Source: Panicum virgatum (taxonomy: Eukaryota; Streptophyta; Magnoliopsida; Poales; Poaceae). From it: 64,000 bases of DNA. This document shows positions 10,401 to 21,680 of this stretch, one piece after another. The stretch spans positions 29,519,590 through 29,583,589 of the forward strand of contig NC_053153.1 of assembly GCF_016808335.1 (NCBI RefSeq). The letters run 5' to 3'. How positions within the stretch are numbered: the first letter of the stretch is position 1; every line of letters begins with the position of its first letter. Both the position numbers and the translations under genes were made by a program. The notes beneath the pieces are model-generated. The model made no database searches, was not told where the DNA came from, and was given only the letters and a program-made list of their open reading frames with translations.

Positions 10401-11819
10401 ATAGTAGTAGTTTCACCCTTATTGCCCCTATGCCAACAATAGAGACATAACATCAGAAAATAAAACAACATATACCTTATGAAACATGTTGTGTACCATA
10501 TGTTCAGCGTTTATCACTTTATAATTTGGATTTTCATGAAGAAAAATGTGTGTATTGCCATTATTTGTTTTTTATTGAAAATTTTGTTTCGGTAATTATC
10601 CTGAGGTCAAGGGGGGAAGATATTCTTACTCGGCTGATGGTTTCTCAGTTTCTTCTCTGAAAGGATCAGGAGCAGCATACAGAGCACAAGGCCTGTTGTA
10701 GCAGTATTTAATACCAAGCTTCCTTGGAGTCTCTTGGAAACCATTGTCAGATGACCATGCAACAAAAACCAATCCACATGAAGATGATGGGGCCCAAATC
10801 ACTTGGCCAACACTTAATGATCTAGGTATTCCCTTCACAGGTCGAACTTGGCCACTGCAAGACGCCAAGACGCATACTATTCCTCATGAAAAACACAATA
10901 TTTGTAAACTCTATTCAGGGTGGACAATAATGTACCTGGATATGTTGACAACAAACAGTGCAGGTATTCTTTTCTTCGAATAGGTTTCTCCCCAGGTTTC
11001 CTCCCAATCCCCTTGTCCCTTCCAGCTCTTGCAGTCCTTTTCAGATGATCCTTCCTTGTTGAATCCATAATCATTGAACACTGGCTTTGGTTGAGGCGGC
11101 TCCTCAGCAACATAAGCTATGAAAGTTTCATCCTTGTTCCATGATATCCCTTCAAACCTGCATCAAAGCAGCATTTAGCACAAGCCAAAGTTGCAATGGT
11201 ATAGCAAAGAAATGCATAACTCCCTTCCTGTCTTCGTCTACCCGAAAAATAAAAGAAAATTATTCTGGAATTTACCATTCATCAGTATAGAGTGATCCAT
11301 GAACAGATTTTGCAATATGTATCTCATTCTCTAATTGGCATGGCCCCCAAATCTCTAGTTTTGTAGGGGAATCATCCTCAGAATTGCGTACTAGAAGAAG
11401 TTTTTCTCCAGAAGGTGATGGAATAACTGCTGACACTCCACTTATTTCAGTCGGGAAGGGAGACCACTGGAAATTGACGGACTTTGAGGCACTCTTTGAA
11501 ATGTGAGAATTCAAAAGGAACTTTCTCCTCTTATTGCCCAAAAGATCTGATTGGCTGATTGAAACCACTGCTCTGGATGTGTTTTCTGCAGATCCCCAAA
11601 CGACACAATAAGAAACCCAAATTTCAGAAAATAAAAGAGGTAGCAACAACAATGTATACCATCCTTGGAGTTGAAGATCCAAGCCTTGCCAAAACTGGGG
11701 ATCTTAACGAATTCTTGCAGCAACTTTGACTGGGAGGCATACTCATCGACCATGGTTCCATCCATCCCTAAAGGCAATCCTTCGTCAGCAGCTGCTTCTG
11801 AGGCTTGTGCGGTAGCCAT
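7479..11819 (-). CDS. AARE: Acylamino-acid-releasing enzyme (acylpeptide hydrolase), 5' 638 codons; 3' exons absent from window
   Basis: AARE removes N-acylated residues from blocked peptides and is a prolyl-oligopeptidase-family (S9C) serine peptidase, normally cytosolic. Exons inferred from GT/AG borders and continuous frame: 11819-11660, 11585-11276, 11157-10936, 10854-10630, 10427-10353, 9872-9734, 9427-9276, 9190-9108, 9009-8894, 8795-8717, 8072-7904, 7761-7701, 7601-7479. Together they make 1,914 nt (638 codons) without a stop. The start is MATAQASEAAADEGLP. The first part is the beta-propeller region (SPDGKYLVFVSAKSA, DSDYSWNVLALD). The hydrolase region begins with VVLHGGPHSVYP and NYRGSLGFGEE, and the nucleophile motif is VVGGSHGGFLTTH. 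Plant AAREs are roughly 760-830 residues, so about 130 residues with the catalytic Asp and His are missing here. After exon 13 come a GT donor, 280 bp of intron-like DNA and the outer retrotransposon. Reading on unspliced gives a stop two codons later. The gene may have one giant intron or be truncated. Confidence 0.93.
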
Positions 11820-12640
11820 AGCTATTGAGTGCAGTGAGACCTTGCTAATTCTGTGTAGTCAAAGAAATTGGATCAGCATCACCCACATGACAAAACTGAT
11901 AAGGGGCAAGTGCACGATTCTTCAATGACTACTCAAATATTGTATATTTATACGACAAATCAGTCATGCATCATGTGGGGTTGATTTGCAGCACTTGTCA
12001 TTTACCCTGTCAGTATCATGCAGGACTCATTTCTGCCCAATAGGAGTCAATGCCTTAGCACGACTAATTATTCAGCAATCATGCACAAGATTCCTTCTGC
12101 TCCTGTCCACTATACAGTAAACGCCGAATGAAGCGACAAGTGAGTAGAAAACTGAATCCTAAAAGCATCGACCAATCCATTATATATGCTTAAAACTTCA
12201 TACATAGCTCTGATTGCTTCCATCATCAGAAACCAAATCACTACCAGTAATCGATAATGCTTAAACAAATTCGCTGGTATCGCAGTCGAAAAGTCGGGTG
12301 GCTCTTCCTCTTAATGAAAAACGTGAAAAAGAAAACTCTGTTGCTACCACACCAAGAACCACTTAAACAGACATCAATCTAAGAACGCAACTAATCTAAC
12401 CCAACTCTGAGAATATGCAGAGGGACAAAAAGGAGAGAGAAAGAGAGACACGATTTTTTCCCCAAAGAACTGACCTTTGCCGCAGCAGCGGACCACGGGG
12501 CAGAGCACGAGCGGGGGAAGGAAAGGCCGAGACGGGGAGTAAATTCACAGCCGCAATGGAGTGGCAGCGGAATTTGGCGCCGGAGATGAAGGTCGTGGTC
12601 AAAACCACCATTGGTTGGATGAGGGATCTTTTCGCATATA
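11820..12640 (-). promoter_or_regulatory. AARE 5' UTR with a probable leader intron, and promoter
   Basis: Upstream of the ATG, a minus-strand CACAG acceptor (11851-11855) and a CAAAG|GTCAGT donor (12473-12475) suggest a leader intron of about 620 bp between UTR exons 11820-11850 and roughly 12475-12600. A minus-strand GATATATGC near 12635-12643 is a possible TATA box. A long open frame (12396-12962) crosses this leader but has no recognisable protein in it; I treat it as incidental. Expression data would be needed to fix the start site. Confidence 0.45.
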
Positions 12641-13028
12641 TCCTTTGTTTAACTGTGGATCCCCTGATTTTATCGTGAAATTCATCGCAGTCCTCCGGAC
12701 AAGGATGCCATAGGCCCATAGATATCAACCTCGTGCCACTGCCAATGGGCCACCCACCTGCCCCCGAGCGACGTAGCTCTGGGTGCCGCGCCGCGCGGAG
12801 GGACGAGGCCCTCGTGCCGATCGCCCTCTCCCTTGCGACGCGCGGCCCCCTATGGCGAGCACCATCCTGTGCAGCGCGGCCGGGGATGGATCGCCGGAGC
12901 TGGAGTAGAGGGGCAGCTGCCGAGGATCGCCGGAGCCAGGCGTGAGCATTTCCAAGTCCCAACTTCAGCTCCTACTTTCTTGAGTAGGGGCTAGCCCTAA
13001 CTTCTTAGGGTCTGATTTTGTGTTCAAC

Positions 13029-13374
13029 TCTTTGTTTGGTTCCCTAACGCTAGGTAGCACTAGGAATTGTAGCTAATTTTGACATTAATTATGAGTATCA
13101 TACTAAGTTAGTTTACAAAACCAACTCCAGAATTCTTGCGCTAGGAATTCTGAAGAATCTAATGAGGTCTTTGACCGCGTAATTAGAGAATGGTACTGTA
13201 GCATCACTGTAGCCAATCATTAATTAATTACTGTCATTAGATTCGTCACAAAAAGTTACACTGATCCGTAAAAAAAAGTTTTGCAAATAGACTTCGTTCT
13301 GAACTTCATGTATGCAACGTTCTTTTCTCGACTTGCGTACGCTAAAAAATAGTGATCGCGAATCAAACAAGGCC
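13029..13374. mobile_element. MITE with imperfect terminal repeats
   Basis: The ends are CTTTGTTTGGTTCCC and, inverted, CCTTGTTTGATTCGC. The interior has the common grass MITE stretch around GTCATTAGATTCGTCAC. About 345 bp, no coding capacity. Confidence 0.65.
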
Positions 13375-13413
13375 AATAGCCTCTACTCGCTATAACAGCT
13401 CAGCCCAAAGGAA

Positions 13414-13643
13414 TGTTGGCCAAAATAGGTCTTGTGCACATGTGTGTGTAAGGTGCTAGGGAGAGTAACTTTAGTCCCATATTGGTTAGGCAAGAGGAGC
13501 TAGACCAGCTTAAATAGGTGGCTTGAGGAAGCTAGTTAACTCCAGTTGCAACATTTTGCGTGAAGCGAGGACAAAAGCGCAAGGTGTGATTTATTCAACG
13601 TATAGAGTGGATCTTAGCCATTTTCCTAGGCCAGGTTATTACA
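13414..13643 (+). repeat. Diverged TRIM-type LTR remnant
   Basis: Ends in GGTTATTACA and contains GCGTGAAGCGAGGACAAAAG and TAGAGTGGATCTTAGCCAT. These match the tail of the TRIM LTRs at 50452 and 50970. No PBS or partner LTR is adjacent, and no clean target duplication was found, so this is probably a solo or broken LTR. The left boundary is approximate. Confidence 0.55.
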
Positions 13644-13649
13644 CTTGTC

Positions 13650-14220
13650 GCACCTACTTTCATTGTCACAGGTGGGACCCACACATTAGTTTCTACTTTT
13701 ATTTTCTTAGCTGACAGGTGAGGCCTCCCTCTCCTTTCTTCCTCCTCTCCCTCGTCACTACTCCCAGCCTTGGTCAAGATCAGGGAGTGGGCGGCGGCGT
13801 GGCGAGCTCGCGCGACGGCGGGGCGAGCTTGGGCGGAGGGCGTGGGCGGGGGTGCAGCGAGCGCGTGCGGTGGCGGGACGAGCTCGGGTGGAGGGGGCGC
13901 GACAAGCTCGAGTGGCGGGAGGGGCTCGGGGCGGAGGGCGTGGGCGGCGGCGCGGAGAGCACACACGGACAGAGGAGTCGCTCGAGAGAAGGAGCGGAGA
14001 ACGCGCCTGGAGGGAGAAAGAAGAAGTTGTTGTGTGTGGGACCCATAGATGGAGGGCTCCTTAGAGACCCCCCAGCCCCAGGTCTGGGGTGAAGGGGGGA
14101 ATTTGAAGGCCTTTTTATTTTAGGGGCTCTAGTAGAGGGTCTGCTGGAGTTAGTTTTTTGAACCTCACCCTCTCAATTTGGGGTAAGGGGCTTAATAGAG
14201 GGTTTGCTGGATTTGCTCTA
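13650..14220. mobile_element. GC-rich TIR element A (Pack-MULE-like), left end unclear
   Basis: The right end (GGGGCTTAATAGAGGGTTTGCTGG) is the inverted form of the terminus seen in element B. The interior 13780-14060 is a GC-rich block with long Arg/Gly/Ala frames on both strands, resembling captured exon or leader sequence. No protein is recognised. Confidence 0.4.
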
Positions 14221-15165
14221 GCAACTCCAGCAAAGCCCCTATTTAAGCCCCTACTCAAATAATAGGGACCGAGGGAAAAAAATCTACTCCAGCAGAGCCT
14301 CTACTTAGGACTCTAAAGTAGGGAGGACCCCAAATCTACCCCTTCGACCCCTTCTTCCACAGGTGGGTGGGGAGACCCCTACTTTTTTCATTTCTACTGT
14401 TCACCTTTGACTCTCCCTCGCCTTGCGACCGAGCTCTGGCACTCCGGCGCCCACACTGCTTCCCCAAGCTACCAGCCCGACCTCATACGCTTGCACCGCC
14501 GGCCTCGAGCTGCGGCGACTGAGCCGCCGGCCCTGGGCTCCGGCGCCCCCGCGGCCGTCCCCGCGCTCCAGCGCCCCCGCGGCCGTCCCCGAGCTCTGGC
14601 GCCCGTGGCACCGGCTCCAAGCTGCAGCATCCCCACCGCCCGCCCCGAGCTCCAGCGCCCACGTCGCCGACCCCGAGCTCCGCCGCCTGCGAGTGGAGGA
14701 GATGGAGCTCCACAACCGGATCTTGTGGCGCAGTGGTGCACCCCGTGCTCCTACTCCTCCGAACCGTGGCAGTGGCATCACCCCACTCCTCCGCGCCACC
14801 GCCGCAGGCCGGCCTGGCGGTGCTGCCCCTGCTCCTCCACGCCGTCGATGCAGGCCTGGCCGACGGCGCAGGCCTGGCCGACGGCGCCGCCCTTGCTTTG
14901 TCGCGAGAGATATATGTTGGGGAGAGAGAGAGACGAGAGAGAGGAGCACAGGGAGGGGGCGATGCTTTGGGAGAGAAAGAAAAAGATAAAGAATATGGAT
15001 GAGACTCTGATAGGTGGGTCTTACGTGTCATAGGAGAGTAGGGGCTCAAATGTAGGGACTGTTGCTGGAGTTGAAACAAAAAATTATAGCCCCTAAAAAT
15101 AGGAGGAACCCCCTGCTCAGAAAAGTAGGGACTAGAAATAGGAGCTGTTGCTGGAGATGCTCTAA
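14217..15165. mobile_element. GC-rich TIR element B (Pack-MULE-like)
   Basis: Long inverted ends. The left begins CTCTAGCAACTCCAGCA and the right, inverted, TTAGAGCATCTCCAGCA. Similarity continues for about 40 bp through CCTATTT and CCCTACT. The 550-bp interior (14400-14930) is GC-rich, carries several overlapping long frames of Pro/Ala/Arg-rich protein and looks like acquired gene sequence. It lies back to back with element A. No target duplication was resolved because the two elements abut. Confidence 0.55.
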
Positions 15166-16883
15166 GGAGGCAGGGGGAGGAGAATATAGATAAGGGCATT
15201 AATGGTCATTTCGCATAGCTTTTTTTTTAAAAAAACGAGTATATGTATCATGTCGGGCTTTAAGCCTATATTGTGGGCGTTTCCCTTGATTGCCCAAATA
15301 CTAGATTGTCCCTTTTGATATAAACTCAATAGCCGTGACCTACCGTTGAAACTCGAATTTTGTTTAATTCTTGTTTTCCATTGAAAAATAGAGATTGATT
15401 TATTATAACTGCTATGATCTAGGGTGTACTTTTCGACTCTGTCGATTCGTACTTTCAAATTGAGAGTTCGAATCCTTTACTTAGATCTATTTCATATATA
15501 TCTGTAATTTTGGATTCCGTATTTATATGTTTTTGCTTGTATTCTTCGATTCGTTTGCAGAGAAAAATCTACATGATAACGTCAATCAAAATATGCTTGA
15601 TTGATAACTAACAGAGGAGCGGTGTAACAGTTGTAGAGGTTCGAATCGTGACTCATTAGAAACACGAATCGCCAACATTGAGTCCAACATCAATCAAATC
15701 TATCATACCTATTAGATGATCGGATCAGTGCTACACTGCTATATTATCATTGTACTAAAATATTGGATTTCATGCGAGAGCTAGCTAGTATCGAATGACG
15801 TAATAGTCGTTTCTGTTCTCAAAGTTTCAACCAAGATCATTCTTCTATATAAACTATCAGAAACGACTTCCCAGTCTTCGAATTTTCCACGCAGCCCAAT
15901 TTAATCCTTGTTCTATTTATCTCGCCACATTAGCGTACCATATCAACATCCAGTCAACTATAGTTTGTACAATACCCTTTTTTACCTCTAATTGTTGGCC
16001 ATGTTCATGCATCAGGTACAACCGTACAAGAAGGTGCACAAGAAGCTCTATACTACCGTCACGCCATAGCTTATTGATGTCATGCCTACATAAAATTCTA
16101 TATTTGTCAAACATAAATGCTCTATTATAGAAAGTCAGTGTCATTGCTCTTCGACCGGCTCTTCCATGCCACTCATACCAAAAAACTTTTTCAGCCCATG
16201 GGTTCCTAATTTTTTTATTGTAAGTTCCAACAACATATATTGATTCACACATATTTAATGATGACACAACACAATAAAACCATAGCTTCTATGAAAAGGG
16301 ACTTTTGTTCATATATAATAAATTTGTTCCTCAAATAGGATCGACTCGCTTTCTTAAACTAAATATGATCGACTCGATCCCTTAAAAGAATATGCTTTTT
16401 TACTTAATTACTTGAGTACTCCGTTCCAGTAAAAATGCAAGCAATTTTAATTTTATTCTACATCAAACTTTTTGTATAATAATTCATATAAATTCTGATT
16501 TATTTTTAAATCCTTAATGATCAGATTCTACAAGGCATGCTAACCTGGCAAAATATATAGAACAAAAGATTAAATTGAGGTTGACTATCTGAGGACTGAA
16601 AAGATTGTTTTGCCTGTTCAAGGGTAATTGAGGTTCTTTGAGAGTTTGAAAATGAAATCAACTATATCGCCATATTTATTTGTGGACACATAAAAAAGTC
16701 CAACATGACAGTATATAAGCCTTTTTTTTTAAAGTTAATACCGCGGACCGGCACCTAAAAACTCTCAATTTGCCCGAACGCAGCACCGCGCCAAGATGCT
16801 CCTCGAGCTCTGTTATGCTGGAAACCACCCAAACCCACCGCAATAGCAACCCCAACTTCATCGGCGGTGGGCTCTAGTAGCTT
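15166..16883. other. AT-rich intergenic DNA, nothing recognised
   Basis: Two moderately long minus-strand frames (15162-15458 and 15917-16267) have no family I recognise. 16415-16440 resembles a broken Stowaway end. No intact gene or RNA was found. Confidence 0.5.
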
Positions 16884-16891
16884 GGTAGCTG

Positions 16892-17781
16892 TAGGTCTGG
16901 GCAAATATAATCGAGAACCAAGGACCGAACCGAAAAACGAGAACCGAAGCCGAACCAAGCCGAAACCGAGATTTTAGGTTCCTCTTCGATTCCTGGTTCC
17001 TAAGCCGGTTAACAAGGAACCGACCTCATCCTACATTCAGCCCATGATCCCTGGTAGCTCATTCAACCCATGAGTAGCCCAACAGCCCATTAACATTCTA
17101 ACAAAACCTAGGGACTCCACCCATCCTCCAACCCCACATGGCCACCTCCCAATCCCAACCCCCCGCCCCTGCCCCGAGCCCCTACCCACTCCGTCTCGAG
17201 TCCCAAGCCCACCTACTCGGCTCCTCGCCGACCCCGCCGCCGGACACCGGCCCTAAAGTCGTCCGCACCTAGCTCTCAGCCCGCACGGCCGTGCACCAGC
17301 ACCCCAAGGCCCCAGTCCCCCTGCCCATGCTATGTCCGTCCCGGCCATCTCCCTCTAACCCGATGCAGCCTCGCCTCCCTCTATTCCTCCCGATGGGATG
17401 AGCTGACGACCGTGAGAAGGAGCAGTGGCGGAGGATCGATGACCGCAGGAAGGTGCGGCAGCGACGAATCGAGGACCGCGGGATGGTCCCATGGTGGCGG
17501 CAGTAGCGTGCGGCTGCGGGAGGACACAGCGGTGGTGGATCGACGACGGTGGCCAGCAGGACTAAGCGACGGAGGGCGCATCAGCTACGGATCAACTGTG
17601 CCGGCTACAAACTCGGTTAGTTCAGTTATAACCGGAACCACACCGAATTAACTAAAACCAAATTTCCTTAGTTCCCATTCTTAAAAAGAACTAATTGGTT
17701 TCTGATTCTTGAGAACCGAAGTTGCACAAAAATCGAAGAACCGAACCAATCAATTCGGTTAGAACAGAATGCTTAGGGCTA
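16892..17781. mobile_element. TIR DNA element with GC-rich cargo
   Basis: The ends are TAGGTCTGGGCA and, inverted, TAGCCCTAAGCA, each followed by subterminal GAACCGAA-type repeats. The flanks GGTAGCTG (16884-16891) and GGTAGTTA (17782-17789) look like an 8-bp duplication with two changes. The interior 17100-17600 is GC-rich and has no recognised gene. Confidence 0.5.
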
Positions 17782-17789
17782 GGTAGTTA

Positions 17790-18650
17790 CATCCCCTCCG
17801 TTGCGGCCGCTCAACGCGGTTACCCTCCGCTCGCAGGGTACGAGCGTGATGAGGTGTCCCCGCTGTCCCGGCCGGGGGCGGAACAGCTATTCATCGCGCG
17901 CGTTACATTGTTGCCCATGCGCTGCTCCTCTATTCTGATTACGGCCCAAATGGAGTTAGCCGGCCTACTAGGATGATTTATGCTTACAGCCCAACATATT
18001 CCAACATAGGCTGCACTTGATTTTCTCTACAATGTTAGCACATACCCACACTATTAAATTATTTTCTTCTTCAATCATAGTCCTGACGTTTTTGTTCTTC
18101 TTTCGAGTGAGCGTATTCTAATATTTTTCATTTTTAACTTTTTTCCACGCCGTGGGATCTTTTCCCTTTCTATTTTCTTTTCTTTCCTTTTCTATTTCCT
18201 CTCTTTCTCGTTCTCCTTTCCAATATATATTTACTCTTCATAGATTCCTTTCTATTCCTAGTAAAATAGATTTTTTTTCTTTTTCCTTCCATGTTTCGCA
18301 GAAGACCACACTTTTTTTTACGATATAGATGTATTTTCTTCATGTAAAATTATTTGTCTGCATATAACTAATTTATTCGCAACGCCAAATTATTTGTTCG
18401 CTGTGTAGATTAAATTATTCCGTGATGTTAATTTATTTATTCATGATATTTATTTTTATTATTTATCCTATACAATCGAATGTTGGCGATGTGTAATATT
18501 TTATTCGTTGTACATTATGATTTGTTCGTTATGTTAATATTTTATGCAATCTCATCACCTATATAGATGGTTTACAGAAACATTACATCTTAATAGTTGA
18601 ATCTAATTAGGGCCTAAAATACTATCCCACCCACCGCTTTTTGCATGAGG
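17790..18650. other. Intergenic, T-rich, nothing recognised
   Basis: A short GC-rich piece (17800-17930) is followed by AT-rich DNA with long pyrimidine runs (18120-18300). No coding or repeat structure was identified. Confidence 0.5.
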
Positions 18651-18654
18651 TGTT

Positions 18655-19190
18655 CGGCTACTAAGGATGGTAATGGTTCGGTTTTGGATTGGATATTCGC
18701 AGGTTTCGGCTCTAGCGGTATTGAGTTCGGGGATAATTTCTTAGAATAATTTCTTACCCACGGGATTCGAGTTCAGGGCCTGAAACTATTCGGGATCGGT
18801 TTCAGGTTCGATTTTACACCCGCGGATACCAAACAGATAATCGTTTGGAATAAAAACTCATATTTTATATTATACTTAATAATAACTTTGTTTACTTAGA
18901 TTATTAAATTTATTCTAAGTTGATTAGAAAATTATTTACTATTAATTACCTCTTCTTTATACATATGAATGTTATATATATTATGTATATGTTTATAGAA
19001 AATACTTATTACTCTTACAATGTTGCCATATGAAACGGGTGTCGAGTATTTAATTGGATTTTGGATATCCGCAGGTTTCGATTTTAAAATAGATTTTCAC
19101 AAAAATCGGTGTTTGAGACGGGTTCGAATTTTAAATTCAGACTTTAGTTTTGGGTACAACACTCCACCTGATCCAAGCGTGTTGCCATGC
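18655..19190. repeat. Probable non-autonomous TIR element with GGTTCGG-type subterminal repeats
   Basis: Starts GGATGGTAATGGTTCGG and ends with the loosely inverted CCAAGCGTGTTGCCATGC. Between them are repeats of GGTTTCGG, GGATATTCGCAGG and GGATATCCGCAGG. Boundaries are approximate. Confidence 0.35.
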
Positions 19191-20143
19191 TTAAAGCAAC
19201 TCCAGCAATGGTTCCTACTCAAGATCTTTAATTTGTCAAGTAGGGACTCCTACTTTTAGGGACTTTCAATTTTACACTCAACTCCAGCAGTAGCCCCTAC
19301 TTCCCAACTCCTACTTGTCAATGATTATATAGGGCCCACATGTCATTGTCAGATCATTTTATTCCCCGCACCCCTCATCTGCTTCTATCTCACGACTTCT
19401 CTCTTCCTCTGCTCGCCGCGCCGCTGTAGGATCAAGAACACCGACTAGAGGGGGGGTGAATAGACAGTTTAAAAACTAAAACCACAAACACTAGAGAAAT
19501 TTAATTAGTAACAAAGTAAAGCCCTATGTCATACTACACTATCTCTAGTTTGGGTTTGCAACCTAGGGTGACAAGGCACAACACAAGCTTTAATAAAGTA
19601 AATTGCTCAAAGTAAATGCAAGAATTAAAGTGAGCAAGAGAAGTAACCGAGCTTGACACAAGAATTTATCTCGTGTTATCGATGACTTGCCGGTCACCCC
19701 TAATCCACGTTGAGGTGGATTCCAAGAATCAATCGCTCATCTATCAAGAATCTCTTGATCTTGAGCCGGCTTGAATCAAAGAACAGCTCCACACCTCGAT
19801 TCCACTAGAGTTGCTCTTCACCACTCCGGTGAGGTGAGCACAAGACCTCTCACAACCGGAATCGGGGCTCCACAACAATCTCCTTGAAGGAGCTCCATGA
19901 AATCCTCTTCTCCAAGCCATCTAGGGAGTGGCAACTCCCAAGAGTAACAAGTCGATGACGGTTGTTTGAAGTTTCCCTAGTGCCACAAAGCTCAAACTCT
20001 TGATGCAATGCACTAGGATTCTCTCACACTCTCAAATATGCAATCTCTAAGCAATAGTGTGTGAGAGAAGGGTGGCTCAGCTCTAATGTGTCAAGAAAGT
20101 GATCCAAATGGTCAAGAGAACCTCCCAATGGCCGGGCATTGGG

Positions 20144-20152
20144 TATATATAG
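20144..20152 (-). promoter_or_regulatory. LTR TATA box
   Basis: Minus-strand GTCTATATATACCC, downstream of the palindrome array and of AACGGCTA. Confidence 0.6.
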
Positions 20153-20196
20153 ACATCCCCTCAAAAACTAGCCGTTACACTCTTTTCTGTGGAATC

Positions 20197-20703
20197 GCAG
20201 ACCGTCCGCGGTTCAAAAACCGGACTGTCCGCCGTTATAAACCAGTGAGTCAGAGTACAATTATTGTGTGTCAGAACTAACAGTTACAGCCCTGGCGGAC
20301 CGTCCGCTCCCTAGGGGCGGACCGTCCGCGGTTAAAAGAACTGACCCACCAGAGACAAACATCGTCTCTGGTATAACTTTGAAAATGACCGGCGGACCGT
20401 CCGCGCCCCAGGGGCGGACCGTCCGCCGTTCAAACCTTTAGCCCAACCAGAGAAACAACCTCTCTGGTACAAAACTTGAAATGAGCGGCGGACCGTCCGC
20501 ACCACAGGGGCGGACCGTCCCCCGTTCAACTCACTTTCCCACCAGAGACGCCACAAGTCTATGGTACAAATTTGATTTTAGTGGCGGACCGTCCGCCCAC
20601 CTGGACCGGACTGTCCGCCATCCAATTTTAATTTCCACCAGAGCCAAACATGCTCTCTGGTACAGGGGCGGACTGTCCGCACCCCAGGAGCGGACTGTCC
20701 GCA
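20197..20703. promoter_or_regulatory. Six pairs of GCGGAC-N-GTCCGC palindromes
   Basis: Motif starts: 20197/20220, 20295/20317, 20392/20414, 20488/20510, 20584/20606, 20668/20690. Within pairs the offset is 22 bp in five and 23 bp in one; between successive pairs it is 84-98 bp. The core 13-mer GCGGACCGTCCGC is a perfect inverted repeat around one base; some copies have T at the centre or GCAGAC or CCGGAC arms. It lies in U3 upstream of the TATA box, so a regulator-binding role is inferred. Confidence 0.85.
20348..20661. repeat. Four 25-nt hairpins at 95-98 bp period
   Basis: Hairpins at 20348-20372, 20446-20470, 20541-20565 and 20637-20661. Each starts ACCAGAG and ends close to TCTCTGGT, with about 9-nt arms and a 7-nt loop. 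The first has a perfect 9-bp stem, the second 8 bp; the others carry one or two mismatches. They alternate with the palindrome pairs, so the repeat unit is about 96 bp. Confidence 0.8.
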
Positions 20704-21092
20704 CTTGTGCAGTCAGCTCTCAAACTTGATCAATCAAACTTTTTCAAAATGTCGTTAGCCCTCATGCATGCATCTAGACATTTTGAGCAAAATGGCACTA
20801 AAGACCCGTCAAGCACGAGTACACGACCCCTCTTGATAGTACGGCTATCTATCCAACAAATTCGGTCACTTTTCATCCACTAAACACCTTGTGACCGGTA
20901 AAATGCAAAAGCCCTATGTTATACATTTGCCTTGAGCTCAAACTTTGCACATCATTCCAAAACGTCATCCGATCACAATCAAATCCTTTTTATCCATAGA
21001 TCAATCTATGCTCATTATCTCAAATGAAATCATTAATCCACAAACCGTTATCATTAATTACTAAAACTCGAATTAGGGCCTAGATGCTTTCA

Positions 21093-21108
21093 ATCTCCTC
21101 CTTTTTGG
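21093..21108 (-). other. Polypurine tract of the 19425-29974 element
   Basis: Minus-strand CCAAAAAGGAGGAGAT abuts the LTR start TGAAAGC. Confidence 0.65.
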
Positions 21109-21680
21109 TAATGGATGACAACACTAAATTATGGAGTGATGAAAGGATTCAAGTCAACTTTATACACAAGCCATAAGGTAGATTTGGAATTAAACTTTGG
21201 AAGAACTTACTCATTTTTTTTTGAAAATTTCAGAATATGATATGAATAAATTCACCAAGGTTCGATAAGTAGAGAGAACTCCCCCTTGATATGCGCTTAT
21301 AAATTTGAATGAATACCAAGAGTACATATATATGAATTTTAAAATTTTTGACGGAGTTCCCCCTACAAGTGAAAATCGCGACATACAATATACAAGATAT
21401 ATACATAATATGAACTTGACAAGATTAGCGCAACCTCAATAAGACACAAGATGAACATAAATAATAAAAGCATCACAAGCCAACATAGTTCATCACATTA
21501 CAAATCAAATTCAAGTTCAAATCACAAATCACAAGCCAATAGAGTTCAACACAAATACACACGAGTAGCAAGCGGAAGCCAAATCAAATAGAATCTCTAA
21601 GTGAAATCCATGAGCTCCCCCTAGATCCAAGCATCACTCCAAGATCCATCTCCCCCCTTTGGCATCAATTGTCAAGAAGA

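Larger units (their letters stand above)
19425..21092 (-). repeat. 3' LTR (1,668 bp) with palindrome array
   Basis: On the minus strand TGAAAGCATCTAGGCCC to TTGATCCTACA. The order on that strand is a ~390-bp unique start, the palindrome/hairpin array (20703-20197), a conserved AACGGCTA, the TATA box (20152-20144), then ~720 bp of transcribed R/U5. The same AACGGCTA-to-TATA spacing occurs in the solo LTR at 41061-42584. Confidence 0.8.

Noticed and set aside
12396..12962. 188-codon minus frame upstream of AARE, possible targeting peptide
   Set aside because: It lies across the probable 5' UTR and promoter, is low-complexity in its first half, and is separated from the AARE ATG by a likely leader intron.
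15162..15458. 99-codon minus frame with a non-random look, considered as organelle-derived DNA
   Set aside because: No plastid or mitochondrial gene could be recognised, and nothing else in the surrounding 1.5 kb supports an organellar insert.
15460..15485. tRNA-like T-arm (GAGAGTTCGAATCC)
   Set aside because: The stem pairs poorly and no D-arm, anticodon arm or acceptor stem could be placed around it.
20197..20703. CRISPR-like repeat array
   Set aside because: This is plant DNA, the repeats are paired palindromes with an interleaved hairpin in an LTR promoter, and there are no cas genes.
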